Source: an uncultured Oscillospiraceae bacterium
Lineage (GTDB): Bacteria > Bacillota > Clostridia > Oscillospirales > Oscillospiraceae
DNA length: 64,000 bases
NCBI GenBank assembly: GCA_947626495.1
Contig: CANQSJ010000009.1
Coordinates: 1 to 64,000 of the forward strand
Reading direction: 5' to 3'
Shown here one piece after another: positions 9,027-18,371 of the stretch (its first letter is position 1; every line of letters begins with the position of its first letter). The notes below the pieces were generated by a model. The model had not been told where the DNA came from, did no database searches, and saw only the letters and a list, made by a program, of their open reading frames with translations. The position numbers were made by a program, and so were the translations under genes.

Positions 9027-9706
9027 TATTCTTTAACCTCCTTTTCTTTCCGGGCCTTCTTCTCATTGCTCTTGCGCAGCGCGTACTGCATCACGGCCAT
9101 GAGGCAGCCCAGAGTGAGGAAGCCGCCGAAGGGGAGGACCAGCGCGCCGGCGCCGAAGCCCTCGGGGATGATACGGATGCCGGCGCCGGTGCCGTCCAGG
9201 GTGAAGAAGGAGGTGGCGCCGTTGAGGATGCCGCCGCCGATGGTGCCGGAGCCCAGCAGCTCGCGGACCAGGCACATCAGCACCAGCACGCAGGTGTAGC
9301 CCAGGCCCTGGAACACGCCGTCCCGGAAGGACAGGAACACGCCCTCCTTGGAGGAGAAGGCCTCGGCGCGGCCGATGATGATGCAGTTGACCACGATCAG
9401 CGGGATGAACACGCCCAGCGCGGAGGAAAGGGCGGGGATGAATGCCTTCAGCAACAGGTCCACGATGGTGACGAAACCGGCGATGACCACCACGAAGATG
9501 GCCAGACGGACCTGCCCGGGGATGATCTTCCGGATGGCGGAGATCACCACGTTGCAGCAGGTGAGGATGATCAGCACGGACAGGCCCATGCCGATGCCGT
9601 TGAACAGGGAGGTGGAGATGGCCATGGTCGCGCACAGGCCGATCTGCTGCACCAGGACGGGGTTGTTGGTAATCAGGCCCTCGGTAAGCTGTTTCTTTAC
9701 GTTCAT
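9026..9706 (-). CDS. rnfE: Rnf complex subunit E
   Basis: 'LTEGLITNNPVLVQQIGLCATMAIST' typical of RnfE/NqrD. Confidence 0.95.
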   Translation of the reverse strand: MNVKKQLTEGLITNNPVLVQQIGLCATMAISTSLFNGIGMGLSVLIILTCCNVVISAIRKIIPGQVRLAIFVVVIAGFVTIVDLLLKAFIPALSSALGVFIPLIVVNCIIIGRAEAFSSKEGVFLSFRDGVFQGLGYTCVLVLMCLVRELLGSGTIGGGILNGATSFFTLDGTGAGIRIIPEGFGAGALVLPFGGFLTLGCLMAVMQYALRKSNEKKARKEKEVKE

Positions 9707-9719
9707 ACCAGTACCCTCC

Positions 9720-10265
9720 TTAACCTAAAGTTTCGCACAGAGCCAGCGCGGTGGTGACCCCGGCGGAGATGGCCCTGGAGGTGATGGTGGCGCCGGTGAG
9801 GGCGTTGATGGAGCCGCCGTCCTTGGTGACGGCCACAGTGCCGGACTGGCCCACGAACTGGCTGCGGAAATTCTCGCCCGCGGTGCTCTGCTGGGAGGCG
9901 ATGGCGCCCAGACCGGCGGTCTCGCTGGAGTCGGTGACGGAGATGCCCGTGCAGGTCAGATCCGGGCTCACGCCCACCATCAGGGTGATGGAGCCCTGGG
10001 AGCCGGACTCGGTGACCTGGACCACCCAGCCGCCGCCGGCGGCAGTGTAGGCCTCGTCCACGTCCGCGGGAGCGTTCTCAAGGGTCAGCTCCTCGTAGCT
10101 GTCGGCATCCAAAACCGCCTTCATGGCGTTGGTCTTGGTCTCCGCGGCGATGGCCTCGATCCGGTCCCGGGTCACCATATCCACCAGACCCAGTACCAGG
10201 GCGACCACGGCCGCGACGATCAGAAGGATCGCGGCGGGTTTCACGAAATCAACGAGCTTTTTCAT
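9720..10265 (-). CDS. rnfG: Rnf complex subunit G (FMN-binding)
   Basis: MKKLVDFVKPAAILLIVAAVVALVLGLVDMVTRDRI...; 'DGGSINALTGATITSRAISAGV' is the covalent FMN site (S/T-G-A-T). Confidence 0.94.
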   Translation of the reverse strand: MKKLVDFVKPAAILLIVAAVVALVLGLVDMVTRDRIEAIAAETKTNAMKAVLDADSYEELTLENAPADVDEAYTAAGGGWVVQVTESGSQGSITLMVGVSPDLTCTGISVTDSSETAGLGAIASQQSTAGENFRSQFVGQSGTVAVTKDGGSINALTGATITSRAISAGVTTALALCETLG

Positions 10266-11233
10266 CACTTGGCGCCCTCCTTCTTGGATTTTTTGCCGAC
10301 GACGCCGAAGCGGCGGGGGGCGGTGTGCTGGTCGATGAGCCACGTGCAGCAGTTCATGATCAGGATGGCGAAGCTGACGCCCTCGGGATAGGAGCCGAAG
10401 TAACGGATCAGCACGGTGAGCAGGCCGCAGCCCACGCCGAAGATCAGCTGGCCGTTGGGCGTCACGGGGCTGGTGCAGTAGTCGGTGGCCATGAAGATGG
10501 CGCCCAGCAGCAGACCGCCGGACAGCAGGTTCTGGAGCATCCACAGGATGTGGTTGTTGCCCCGGGAGAAGATCAGCGTCAGCACCGCCACGGTGCCGAT
10601 GTAAGCCACGGGGATGCGCAGGGAGATGACCTTCCGGTACACCAGCCAGGCGCCGCCCAGCAGCAGGGCCAGGGCGCTGACCTCGCCGAAGCTGCCGCCG
10701 ATGTTGCCGATGAACATGTTGAGCAGGCTGTCGGGAGCCAGGTTGCCGGCGTGCAGACTGGCCAGCGGGGTGGCGAAGGTGGCCGCGTCGGCCTTATCCG
10801 TCCAGGTGGTCATCAGCACGGCGTAGCTGACCAGCAGGAACGCACGGCCCGCCAGAGCGGGGTTCCAGATGTTCTTGCCGATGCCGCCGAACAGCTGCTT
10901 GACCAGCACGATGGAGAAGAACGCGCCGATGATGACGGCCCACCAGGGGAAGGTGTAGGGCAGGCAGTAGGCCAGCAGAATGCCGGTCACCACCGCGGAC
11001 AGATCCATGTAGGAGGCGTTCTTCTTGAGGAGTTTTCTGTATCCGATCTCGAACACCACGCAGCTCACCACGGAAACGGCGGTGACGATCAGGGGCTTGA
11101 TGCCGAAGAAGATCACGGCCGCCACCAGAGCGGGCATCAGGGCGATGATCACGTCCAGCATGATCTGCTGGGTGCCCCGGGGCGTGCGGATGTGGGGGGA
11201 GGAGGATACGATAAGTTTCCGTTCTTCGTTCAT
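10265..11233 (-). CDS. rnfD: Rnf complex subunit D
   Basis: 'VSSSPHIRTPRGTQQIMLDVIIALMPALVAAVIFFG', 'ATDYCTSPVTPNGQLIFGVGCG'. Confidence 0.95.
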   Translation of the reverse strand: MNEERKLIVSSSPHIRTPRGTQQIMLDVIIALMPALVAAVIFFGIKPLIVTAVSVVSCVVFEIGYRKLLKKNASYMDLSAVVTGILLAYCLPYTFPWWAVIIGAFFSIVLVKQLFGGIGKNIWNPALAGRAFLLVSYAVLMTTWTDKADAATFATPLASLHAGNLAPDSLLNMFIGNIGGSFGEVSALALLLGGAWLVYRKVISLRIPVAYIGTVAVLTLIFSRGNNHILWMLQNLLSGGLLLGAIFMATDYCTSPVTPNGQLIFGVGCGLLTVLIRYFGSYPEGVSFAILIMNCCTWLIDQHTAPRRFGVVGKKSKKEGAK

Positions 11234-11234
11234 C

Positions 11235-12623
11235 TTATTTGTCCTCCTTCTTCTCGGCGGCCTCGGCCGCTTTGGCCTTTTCCGCCTCTTCCTTGGCCTT
11301 CAGGGCGGCCTGATGGGCCTGGACCAAGGCCTTGCCGGTCTTGAAGGCGTGGGTCAGGTGCAGCCGGCCCGGGCAGATGTAGGAGCAGGAGCCGCACTCC
11401 ACGCAGTCCATGATGTTCAGCTTCTGGAGCATTTCCACGTCGCCCTTCTGCTGGTACATGTACATGTAGATGGGCTGCAGGTTCATGGGGCAGCCGTCGA
11501 TGCACTGGCCGCAGCGGATGCACACGGGATCGGCAACGGTCCGGTCCTCCTTGTCGGCGAAGGCCAGCAGGGACGCGGTGCCCTTGCCGCAGGGGACGGT
11601 CATGTCGTACTGGGCCATGCCCATCATCGGGCCGCCCATGATGATCTTCCAGGGCTCCTTGGCGAAGCCGCCGGTCTGCTCGAACACCCACTCCATGCTG
11701 GTGCCCACGCGGACCTTCACGTTCTTCGGGTCGGCGATGGCGGAGCCGGCGACGGTGACCACCCGCTCAATGGCGGGCCAGCCCTCATAGCAGGCGCGGT
11801 AGACGCTGTAGGCGGTGAAGGTGTTGAACACGTTGCAGCCCACGGCGGCGGGCAGTCCCCCGGGAGGGACCTCGCGGCCGGTGACGGTCTTGATGAGGGT
11901 CTTCTCAGCGCCCTGGGGGTACTGGCACTTCAGGGGCACGATCTCGATGCCCATCTGCTTGGCGCCTTTGAAGTTGAGCAGGTCGATGGCGAACTTCTTG
12001 TTCAGCTCGATGCCAAAGTAGGCCTTGTCCACCTTGCAGGCCTTCATGATGAGCTGGATGCCCTTGAGGAGCTCCTCGGGGTGCTCCACCATGGTGCGGT
12101 AGTCGCTGTTTATGTACGGCTCGCACTCGGCGCCGTTGATGATGACGGTGTCCACCTTGCCCCAGCCGCTGGTGATCTTGAACGCGGTGGGGAACGTGGC
12201 GCCGCCCATGCCGACGATGCCTGCCTCGCGGATGATGGCCGCGATCTGCTCGGGGCTCTCCAGGGCCTCCGCCGGGGCGGGGACCATGGTCTCGGCGGGG
12301 GTGTCCTTGAAGTCATTTTCGATGACCACAGAGTTCACCATGTTGCCGAGGTTGTTCAGATGGGGCGCAATGGCCACCACCTTGCCGGACACGGAGGCGT
12401 GGATGGGCGCGGAAACAGGCGCGCTGGCCTCGCCGATCTTCTGGCCCAGCTTCACCTCGTCGCCCACCGCCACCAGAGGCGAGCAGGGTGCGCCGATGTG
12501 CTGGGACATGGGGATGACCACCTGGGCCGGCTGGGGGATGGTGGTTATCGCCGCTTCGTTGGCGGGTGCCTTCATGTCGTTGGGATGCACGCCGCCATGG
12601 GACTTAAAGAGCATGAGCATCAC
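11235..12623 (-). CDS. rnfC: Rnf complex subunit C
   Basis: 'VGMGGATFPTAFKI', 'NGAECEPYI...', two 4Fe-4S motifs 'CIRCGQCIDGCP' and 'CVECGSCSYICP'. Confidence 0.95.
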   Translation of the reverse strand: MMLMLFKSHGGVHPNDMKAPANEAAITTIPQPAQVVIPMSQHIGAPCSPLVAVGDEVKLGQKIGEASAPVSAPIHASVSGKVVAIAPHLNNLGNMVNSVVIENDFKDTPAETMVPAPAEALESPEQIAAIIREAGIVGMGGATFPTAFKITSGWGKVDTVIINGAECEPYINSDYRTMVEHPEELLKGIQLIMKACKVDKAYFGIELNKKFAIDLLNFKGAKQMGIEIVPLKCQYPQGAEKTLIKTVTGREVPPGGLPAAVGCNVFNTFTAYSVYRACYEGWPAIERVVTVAGSAIADPKNVKVRVGTSMEWVFEQTGGFAKEPWKIIMGGPMMGMAQYDMTVPCGKGTASLLAFADKEDRTVADPVCIRCGQCIDGCPMNLQPIYMYMYQQKGDVEMLQKLNIMDCVECGSCSYICPGRLHLTHAFKTGKALVQAHQAALKAKEEAEKAKAAEAAEKKEDK

Positions 12624-12836
12624 CTCTTGCTTAGTTTTATACTTTGATATAATAGCACAACTCCTTTCGGCTGTCTATAACTTAATTCGCCAAAACACGG
12701 GTTCCGGCCGCAAAAAAACGCCGGTTTTTTTCGCCTGTCGTTGCGGCGGGGGGCCAAGCTGTACTATAATATGAAGAGGACCAAAAAGATAGAGATAAAG
12801 ATTTGCCTTTTCAACCTGCGAGGAGGTGCTTTTTCC

Positions 12837-14468
12837 ATGTTTGACGAATACCCCCGCCCCCAGATGGAGCGGGCCCGGTGGTGGAACCTGTGCGGGCCCT
12901 GGCAGTATGCGGTCACCGGCTCCGACGAGCCGCCCGCGGCCTGGGACGGGACCATCCCGGTGCCCTTCTCCCCGGAGGCGCCCGCCTCCGGCGTGGGCCG
13001 GACGGTGAGGCCGGAGGACCGGCTGTGGTACCGGCGGCAGGCGGACTTTTCCGGCGCGCCGGGCCGGGTGCTGCTCCACTTCGGCGCCGTGGACCAGACC
13101 GCCCGGGTCTGGGTGAACGGAAAGGAGGCGGGCGCCCACGCCGGGGGCTATACCCCCTTCAGTCTGGACATCACCGGCGCGCTGGGGCCGGACCGGCAGG
13201 CGGAGATCCTGGTGCTGTGCCGGGACGGCACGGATGAGAGCGGCATGGCCCGGGGCAAGCAGAAGACAGCCCGGGGCGGCATCTGGTACACCCCCCAGAG
13301 CGGCATCTGGCAGCCGGTGTGGGCGGAGGCGGTGCCGGAGACGTACATCAAAAAGCTGCGCATCACCCCGGATTTCGATGGGGCCGCGGTGACCGTGGAG
13401 GCGGAGCCCGCCGGCGCGGTGGTCCATTTCGGGGGCCGGGACTATCCCTGCCCCGCCCGGGTGCCGGTGCCGGACTTTCAGCCCTGGAGCCCGGAGGAGC
13501 CGAGGCTCTACGACTTCACCGTCACCCTGGGGGACGACACGGTGAAAAGCTATTTCGCCATGCGGAAATTTTCCGTGGAAAAGGGCAGGCTGTGCCTGAA
13601 CGGCGCGCCCTATTTCCACAACGGGGTGCTGGATCAGGGCTATAACCCGGAGGGGCTGTACACCTGGCCGTCGGACCAGGCCATGGTCGACGACATCCGT
13701 CTGGCCAAGGATCTGGGCTTCAACACCATCCGCAAGCACATCAAGGTGGAACCCCTGCGCTGGTATTACCACTGCGACCGGCTGGGGATGCTGGTGTGGC
13801 AGGACATGCCCAACGGCGGCGGCCGGCGGTATGACCCCCTGGTGATCCAGGCCCCCGCCGTCGGCATCGGCGGCCGGACGAAGGACGACCGCTACGGCCG
13901 CTTCGCCCGGGGCGACGCCGCCGGCCGGGAGCAGTTCCTCCGGGAGCTGGACGAGATGATCGACACGCTGTACAACTGCCCCTGCATCGCCCTGTGGGTG
14001 CCCTTCAACGAGGGCTGGGGCCAGTTCGACGCGGTCCGGGTCCGGGAGCATGTGAAGGCGCTGGACCCCACCCGCACCGTGGACCACGCCAGCGGCTGGC
14101 ATGACCAGGGGGGCGGGGAGACGGAGAGTCTGCACGTGTACTTCCGGCCCTACCGCCATAAACCGGACCGGGAGGGCCGGGCGGTGCTGCTGAGCGAGTT
14201 CGGCGGATACAACCTGCGGGTGGAGGGCCACACCTTCAACGACCGGGACTTCGGCTATTCCCGGTGCCGGGACGCCGGCGAGCTGCTGGAAAAGCTGCGA
14301 AAGCTGTACGGGGAGCAGATCGCCCCCGCCCGGGAGCAGGGCCTGGCCGCTGCCATCTACACCCAGCTCACCGACGTGGAGGACGAGCTCAACGGTTTTG
14401 TCACCTACGACCGGAAGGCGGTCAAGCTGTCCCCGGAGCAGGTGCGGGCGATCATCGCCGGGACATGA
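12837..14468 (+). CDS. Glycoside hydrolase family 2 protein (beta-galactosidase/beta-glucuronidase-like)
   Basis: GH2 sugar-binding domain, 'WYRRQADF', catalytic 'WVPFNEGWGQFD' and 'LSEFGGYN'. Confidence 0.9.
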   Translation: MFDEYPRPQMERARWWNLCGPWQYAVTGSDEPPAAWDGTIPVPFSPEAPASGVGRTVRPEDRLWYRRQADFSGAPGRVLLHFGAVDQTARVWVNGKEAGAHAGGYTPFSLDITGALGPDRQAEILVLCRDGTDESGMARGKQKTARGGIWYTPQSGIWQPVWAEAVPETYIKKLRITPDFDGAAVTVEAEPAGAVVHFGGRDYPCPARVPVPDFQPWSPEEPRLYDFTVTLGDDTVKSYFAMRKFSVEKGRLCLNGAPYFHNGVLDQGYNPEGLYTWPSDQAMVDDIRLAKDLGFNTIRKHIKVEPLRWYYHCDRLGMLVWQDMPNGGGRRYDPLVIQAPAVGIGGRTKDDRYGRFARGDAAGREQFLRELDEMIDTLYNCPCIALWVPFNEGWGQFDAVRVREHVKALDPTRTVDHASGWHDQGGGETESLHVYFRPYRHKPDREGRAVLLSEFGGYNLRVEGHTFNDRDFGYSRCRDAGELLEKLRKLYGEQIAPAREQGLAAAIYTQLTDVEDELNGFVTYDRKAVKLSPEQVRAIIAGT

Positions 14469-14572
14469 GCGCCGCTCATAAAATTTTCCGGAAAATTAAA
14501 TTACATTCAGTTGTCAAATACGGACCTATCTGATAAGATGGGTCCGTGAATGATTGGGAAGGAGGCGGGGAC

Positions 14573-15622
14573 ATGAACATCGGCGCGGTGATCCGGACCA
14601 ACCGGAAAAGGCTGGGTCTGACCCAGGAGCAGGTGGCGTCCCGGCTGGGGGTGACGGCCCCGGCGGTGAACAAGTGGGAGCGGGGCGCGGCCCTGCCGGA
14701 CATCGCCCTGCTGGGGCCCATCGCCCGGCTGCTGGGGGTGAGTCTGGAGGAGCTGCTGTCCTTCCGGGAGGAGCTGACGGAGGAGGAGCTGGCGGACCTG
14801 ATCGGACAGGCGGACCGGCGGTTCTCCGACGGCCCCTACGAGGAGGCCTTCGCCTGGGTCCGGGACACCCTGGTCCAGTGGCCCAACTGCGGGAAGCTGA
14901 CGATGCACCTGGTGCAGATGGCGGATTCCTGGGCGCGGATGGAGGAGCTGCCCCCGGACGGGGAGCGGGACAGATTCATCACGGACCGGTATGTCCGCCT
15001 GCTGGACAGCGGCGAGGAGGATCTGCGCCGGAGCGCGGCGGAGGCGCTGGTGTCGCTGCATCTGTGGCGGAAGCAGTACGGGAGCGCGGAGGCGTTTTTG
15101 CAGCGCTTCTCCAAGTACGATCCGCTGGGAAAGCTGCTTCGCGGCCGGGTGCAGGACGAGTCCGGCCGGCGGGAGGAGGCGCTGCGGACCTATGAGGAGC
15201 TGCTGTTCCAGGGCTGCAACGGTCTGACCATGGTCCTGCAGGAGATGCAGGTGTCGGCCCTCCGGTCCGGGGACCGGGCCCAGGCCCGGATGCTGGCGGA
15301 AAAGCAGGGGGCGCTGGCGGCCGCCTTCGACATGGGGAAATACGCGGAGTTATCGCCGTGGCTGGAGCCGGCCCTGGCGGAGGGGGACGCGGACGGGCTG
15401 CTGGCCCTGCTGGAAAAGCTGCTGGAGGCGGCGGACACCCTGGGGGCCTTCGCCGACTCGCCGCTGTACGCCCACATGACCTTCAAGCCCCGGGACCCGG
15501 CCCTGGCCGGGATGGCGCGCCGGGCGGTGCTGGACGTGGGGCAGGAGGCCGCCGTCCTCCGGGACGATCCCCGCTGGGCGGCGCTGCGGGCCCGGTGGGA
15601 GGAAGAAAAGGACGCGGGCTGA
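14573..15622 (+). CDS. XRE-family HTH transcriptional regulator
   Basis: 'IGAVIRTNRKRLGLTQEQVASRLGVTAPAVNKWERGAALPDIALLGPIARLLGVSLEELL' HTH_3; ATG with GGAGG upstream. Confidence 0.9.
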   Translation: MNIGAVIRTNRKRLGLTQEQVASRLGVTAPAVNKWERGAALPDIALLGPIARLLGVSLEELLSFREELTEEELADLIGQADRRFSDGPYEEAFAWVRDTLVQWPNCGKLTMHLVQMADSWARMEELPPDGERDRFITDRYVRLLDSGEEDLRRSAAEALVSLHLWRKQYGSAEAFLQRFSKYDPLGKLLRGRVQDESGRREEALRTYEELLFQGCNGLTMVLQEMQVSALRSGDRAQARMLAEKQGALAAAFDMGKYAELSPWLEPALAEGDADGLLALLEKLLEAADTLGAFADSPLYAHMTFKPRDPALAGMARRAVLDVGQEAAVLRDDPRWAALRARWEEEKDAG

Positions 15623-15635
15623 AGCCCGCGTCCTT
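15608..15635 (+). terminator. Intrinsic terminator overlapping the XRE gene stop codon
   Basis: AAGGACGCGGGCT-GA-AGCCCGCGTCCTT. Confidence 0.7.
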
Positions 15636-15650
15636 GCGCTGTCCTGGGGA

Positions 15651-16256
15651 TTATTCGGGGAGGGGTACCTTTTTCGCCGCCTCTTCCTGCTCCCGGATCT
15701 TCTTTTTCCAGCAGCGGTGGCACATGGCGGTGTAAGAGTCGTTGCCCCCCAGCATCACCTGCTGGCCCTGGGTGACCACGTTGCCGTTCTCGTCCAGACG
15801 GGCGTTCACCACCGCCTTGCGGCCGCAGGTGCAGATGGTCTTGATCTCCGTGATGGAGTCGGCCACCTCCATCAGCCGCCGGGCGCCGGGGAACAGGTGG
15901 GTGAGGAAGTCCGTGCGCAGGCCGAAGCACATCACCGGCACGTCCGCCTGGTCCACGATGTCCCGCAGCTGGTCGATCTGGGCGGGGGTGAAGAACTGGG
16001 CCTCGTCGGCGATGATCACGTCGCACCAGCCCGCGGACTGGTACAGGTCGCCGATGTTGTCCTCGGGGGCGATCACGTCGCCGGTGGCCTCCAGCCCGAT
16101 CCGGGAGCGGACCACATCCGCCCCATCCCGGGTGTCCGTGGAGGGCTTGATGAGCCAGCAGCGCATCCCCTGCTCCTCGTAGTTGAACTTGGCGATCAGC
16201 GCCTGGGCGGACTTGCTGGAGCCCATGGCGCCGTATTTGAAGTAGAGCTTAGCCAT
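15651..16256 (-). CDS. tdk: Thymidine kinase
   Basis: 'MAKLYFKYGAMGSSKSAQAL', 'VIIADEAQFF', 'CFGLRTDF', zinc Cys 'CTCGRKA...CHRCW'. Confidence 0.95.
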   Translation of the reverse strand: MAKLYFKYGAMGSSKSAQALIAKFNYEEQGMRCWLIKPSTDTRDGADVVRSRIGLEATGDVIAPEDNIGDLYQSAGWCDVIIADEAQFFTPAQIDQLRDIVDQADVPVMCFGLRTDFLTHLFPGARRLMEVADSITEIKTICTCGRKAVVNARLDENGNVVTQGQQVMLGGNDSYTAMCHRCWKKKIREQEEAAKKVPLPE

Positions 16257-16881
16257 TGTCTTCCTCCTCCTGCAGGTGGGCCTGGATCCGCCGGATCAGC
16301 AGCTCCACGGCCACGTCGTTTTGCCCTCCCTCGGGGATGATGATATCCGCCCGCCGCCGGCTGGGCTCCACGTATAACTCATGCATGGGCTTGACCGTGG
16401 TCAGATACTGGTTCACCACGCTCTCCAGACTCCGGCCCCGGTCCCGCACGTCCCGGACGATCCGCCGCAGGATGCGCACGTCCGCGTCCGCGTCCACGAA
16501 GACCTTGATGTCCAGGCTCCGGCACAGGGCCTCGTCGGCCAGGATGAGGATACCCTCCACCAGCACCACCGGCGCGGGGCACAGCCGCTGGGTCCGCACG
16601 GAGCGGTTGTGGACGGTGTAGTCATAGATGGGCCCGTCCACACACTCGCCCCGGCGCAGGGCCGCCAGATGGCGGATGAGCAGATCCGTCTCGAAGGCGG
16701 CGGGCTCGTCGTAGTTGAGCTTGGAGCGCTCCTCCATGGACAGTCCGTCGTGGGCGCGGTAGTAGTTGTCATGATACAGGGTGCAGACCCGGTTTTCAAA
16801 CTGCCGCTGCAGCCGCCGGGTGATGGTGGTCTTGCCGCTGCCGGTGCCGCCGGCGATGCCGATGGTCAGAATCCGGCCCAT
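16249..16881 (-). CDS. udk: Uridine kinase
   Basis: 'IGIAGGTGSGKTTI', 'YHDNYYRAHDGLSMEERSKLNYDEPAAFETDLL', 'VLVEGILIL'. Confidence 0.94.
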   Translation of the reverse strand: MGRILTIGIAGGTGSGKTTITRRLQRQFENRVCTLYHDNYYRAHDGLSMEERSKLNYDEPAAFETDLLIRHLAALRRGECVDGPIYDYTVHNRSVRTQRLCPAPVVLVEGILILADEALCRSLDIKVFVDADADVRILRRIVRDVRDRGRSLESVVNQYLTTVKPMHELYVEPSRRRADIIIPEGGQNDVAVELLIRRIQAHLQEEEDNG

Positions 16882-16921
16882 AGGCGCTCCCTCCTCTCCG
16901 GTGGCCGTATTATTCTTAAAT

Positions 16922-16950
16922 ATGATACCATAAATCACATTTCCTTGCAA
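16922..16950 (-). promoter_or_regulatory. Putative promoter of udk-tdk
   Basis: Minus strand TTGCAA-N17-TATCAT. Confidence 0.55.
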
Positions 16951-17008
16951 GAGCCGGCGGCTGCAACTAAATTGTGATTTCTGTTTCCGTTTTTTTACGG
17001 CCTGTCCA

Positions 17009-17037
17009 TTGAATCCGGGGGTCGAACATGCTATAAT
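17009..17037 (+). promoter_or_regulatory. Putative promoter of the BMP/ABC nucleoside transport operon
   Basis: TTGAAT-N17-TATAAT. Confidence 0.65.
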
Positions 17038-17101
17038 TTTACTGTTCGGAAGAGGACAAAACAGGTCGAAAGACCGCATTGAATTATTTAAGGAGGATCA
17101 C

Positions 17102-18268
17102 ATGAAAAAGTTTCTGGCACTGCTTCTGGCCCTGGTAATGGTGCTGTCCCTGGCCGCCTGCGGCGGCGGCGGTTCCGCGCCCGCCGAGGGAGACAAGACC
17201 ACCGACGCGTCTGATCCCGACTCCATCGAGGATTCCGTCACCGCGTCCGACAACACCTACGAGGTGGCGTTCATCACCGACGTGGGCCAGCTGAAGGACA
17301 AGAGCTTCAACCAGGGCACCTACGACGGCGTGAAGCTGTATGCTGCCGCCAACGGTAAGGACTACAAGTACTATCAGCCCGCCAACGGCGATCAGGCCAC
17401 CGATGACGACCGTGTCAAGGCCATGCAGGACGCCGTGGACGGCGGCGCGGAGATCATCGTGGCCGCCGGCTTCATGCAGGAGACCGCTATGATGAGCGTG
17501 GCTGCCGCCAACCCGGACGTGAAGTTCGTGTTCATCGACTGCGACCACCCCGTGGCCGACGCCAACGGTGCGGTGCTTGACAACGTGGCCGCCATCTCCT
17601 TCCAGGAAGAGCAGAGCGGCTATCTGGCCGGCTATGCCGTGGTGAAGGAAGGCTACACCCAGCTTGGCTTCGCCGGCGGCGGCGGCGGCACCAACCCGGC
17701 CTGCTGCCGTTACGGCTACGGCTACGTCCAGGGCGCCGCGGCGGCTGCCGAGGAGATGGGCGTGGACGTTTCCATCAACTACACCTGGCAGTACGGCGAC
17801 ACCTTCTCCGCTTCCCCCGAGCTGCAGACCATGATCAGCGGCTGGTATGAGAACGGCATCGAGATCGTCTTCTCCTGCGGCGGCTCCATCTTCCAGTCCA
17901 TCACCGCTGCGGCCGCTGAGAACGAGGGCGACGTCATCGGCGTGGACGTGGACCAGTCCTTTGAGTCCGACACCGTCGTCACCTCCGCTCTGAAGGGCCT
18001 GACCGAGGCCACCACCTGGGCCATCGGCAAGTTCTATAACGACGAGTGGGCCGACATCGGCGGCGTCAACACCGTCCGCGGCATCAACGACGACTCCGTG
18101 GGCCTGCCCACCGCGACCTGGAGCCTGGAGAACTTCTCCGTGGATGAGTACAACACCCTGGTGTCCTCCCTGAAGGACGGCACCCTGAAGGTGGACAACA
18201 GCGTCCTGGCCGGCGGCGACATCGTCCAGGCCGCGACCGACCATGTGACCATCAACTACGTCGGCTGA
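17102..18268 (+). CDS. BMP family ABC transporter substrate-binding lipoprotein (nucleoside/purine uptake type)
   Basis: Signal/lipobox 'LLALVMVLSLAACGGG'; 'AFITDVGQLKDKSFNQGTYDGVK' typical of BMP family. Confidence 0.92.
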   Translation: MKKFLALLLALVMVLSLAACGGGGSAPAEGDKTTDASDPDSIEDSVTASDNTYEVAFITDVGQLKDKSFNQGTYDGVKLYAAANGKDYKYYQPANGDQATDDDRVKAMQDAVDGGAEIIVAAGFMQETAMMSVAAANPDVKFVFIDCDHPVADANGAVLDNVAAISFQEEQSGYLAGYAVVKEGYTQLGFAGGGGGTNPACCRYGYGYVQGAAAAAEEMGVDVSINYTWQYGDTFSASPELQTMISGWYENGIEIVFSCGGSIFQSITAAAAENEGDVIGVDVDQSFESDTVVTSALKGLTEATTWAIGKFYNDEWADIGGVNTVRGINDDSVGLPTATWSLENFSVDEYNTLVSSLKDGTLKVDNSVLAGGDIVQAATDHVTINYVG

Positions 18269-18284
18269 TATCCGGACACATAAA

Positions 18285-18318
18285 AGAAGGGGAAGAGCGC
18301 TCTACTCTTCCTCTTCTT
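18285..18318 (+). terminator. Intercistronic hairpin/partial terminator between BMP protein and ATPase genes
   Basis: AGAAGGGGAAGAG-CGCTCTA-CTCTTCCTCTTCT then TTTG. Confidence 0.55.
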
Positions 18319-18371
18319 TGTAAAAGCACATAGTTAATTTTCCGGCAAATCCACACGAAGGAGGAGGAAGC

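Noticed and set aside
7614-9299. 561-aa plus-strand ORF across rnfB-rnfA-rnfE
   Set aside because: Low-complexity antisense translation (GDGVGGALLLALHAAD...); the real genes are on the minus strand. The same applies to the long ORFs at 10325-11344, 11025-12647, 23545-25119, 25258-27675, 32648-34186, 36485-37762, 42129-44345, 57528-58523, 59694-61097, 61031-62365 and 62262-63470.
16882-17101. Purine riboswitch upstream of the nucleoside transporter
   Set aside because: No purine aptamer junction sequences recognised; the region instead shows promoter boxes and a dyad.
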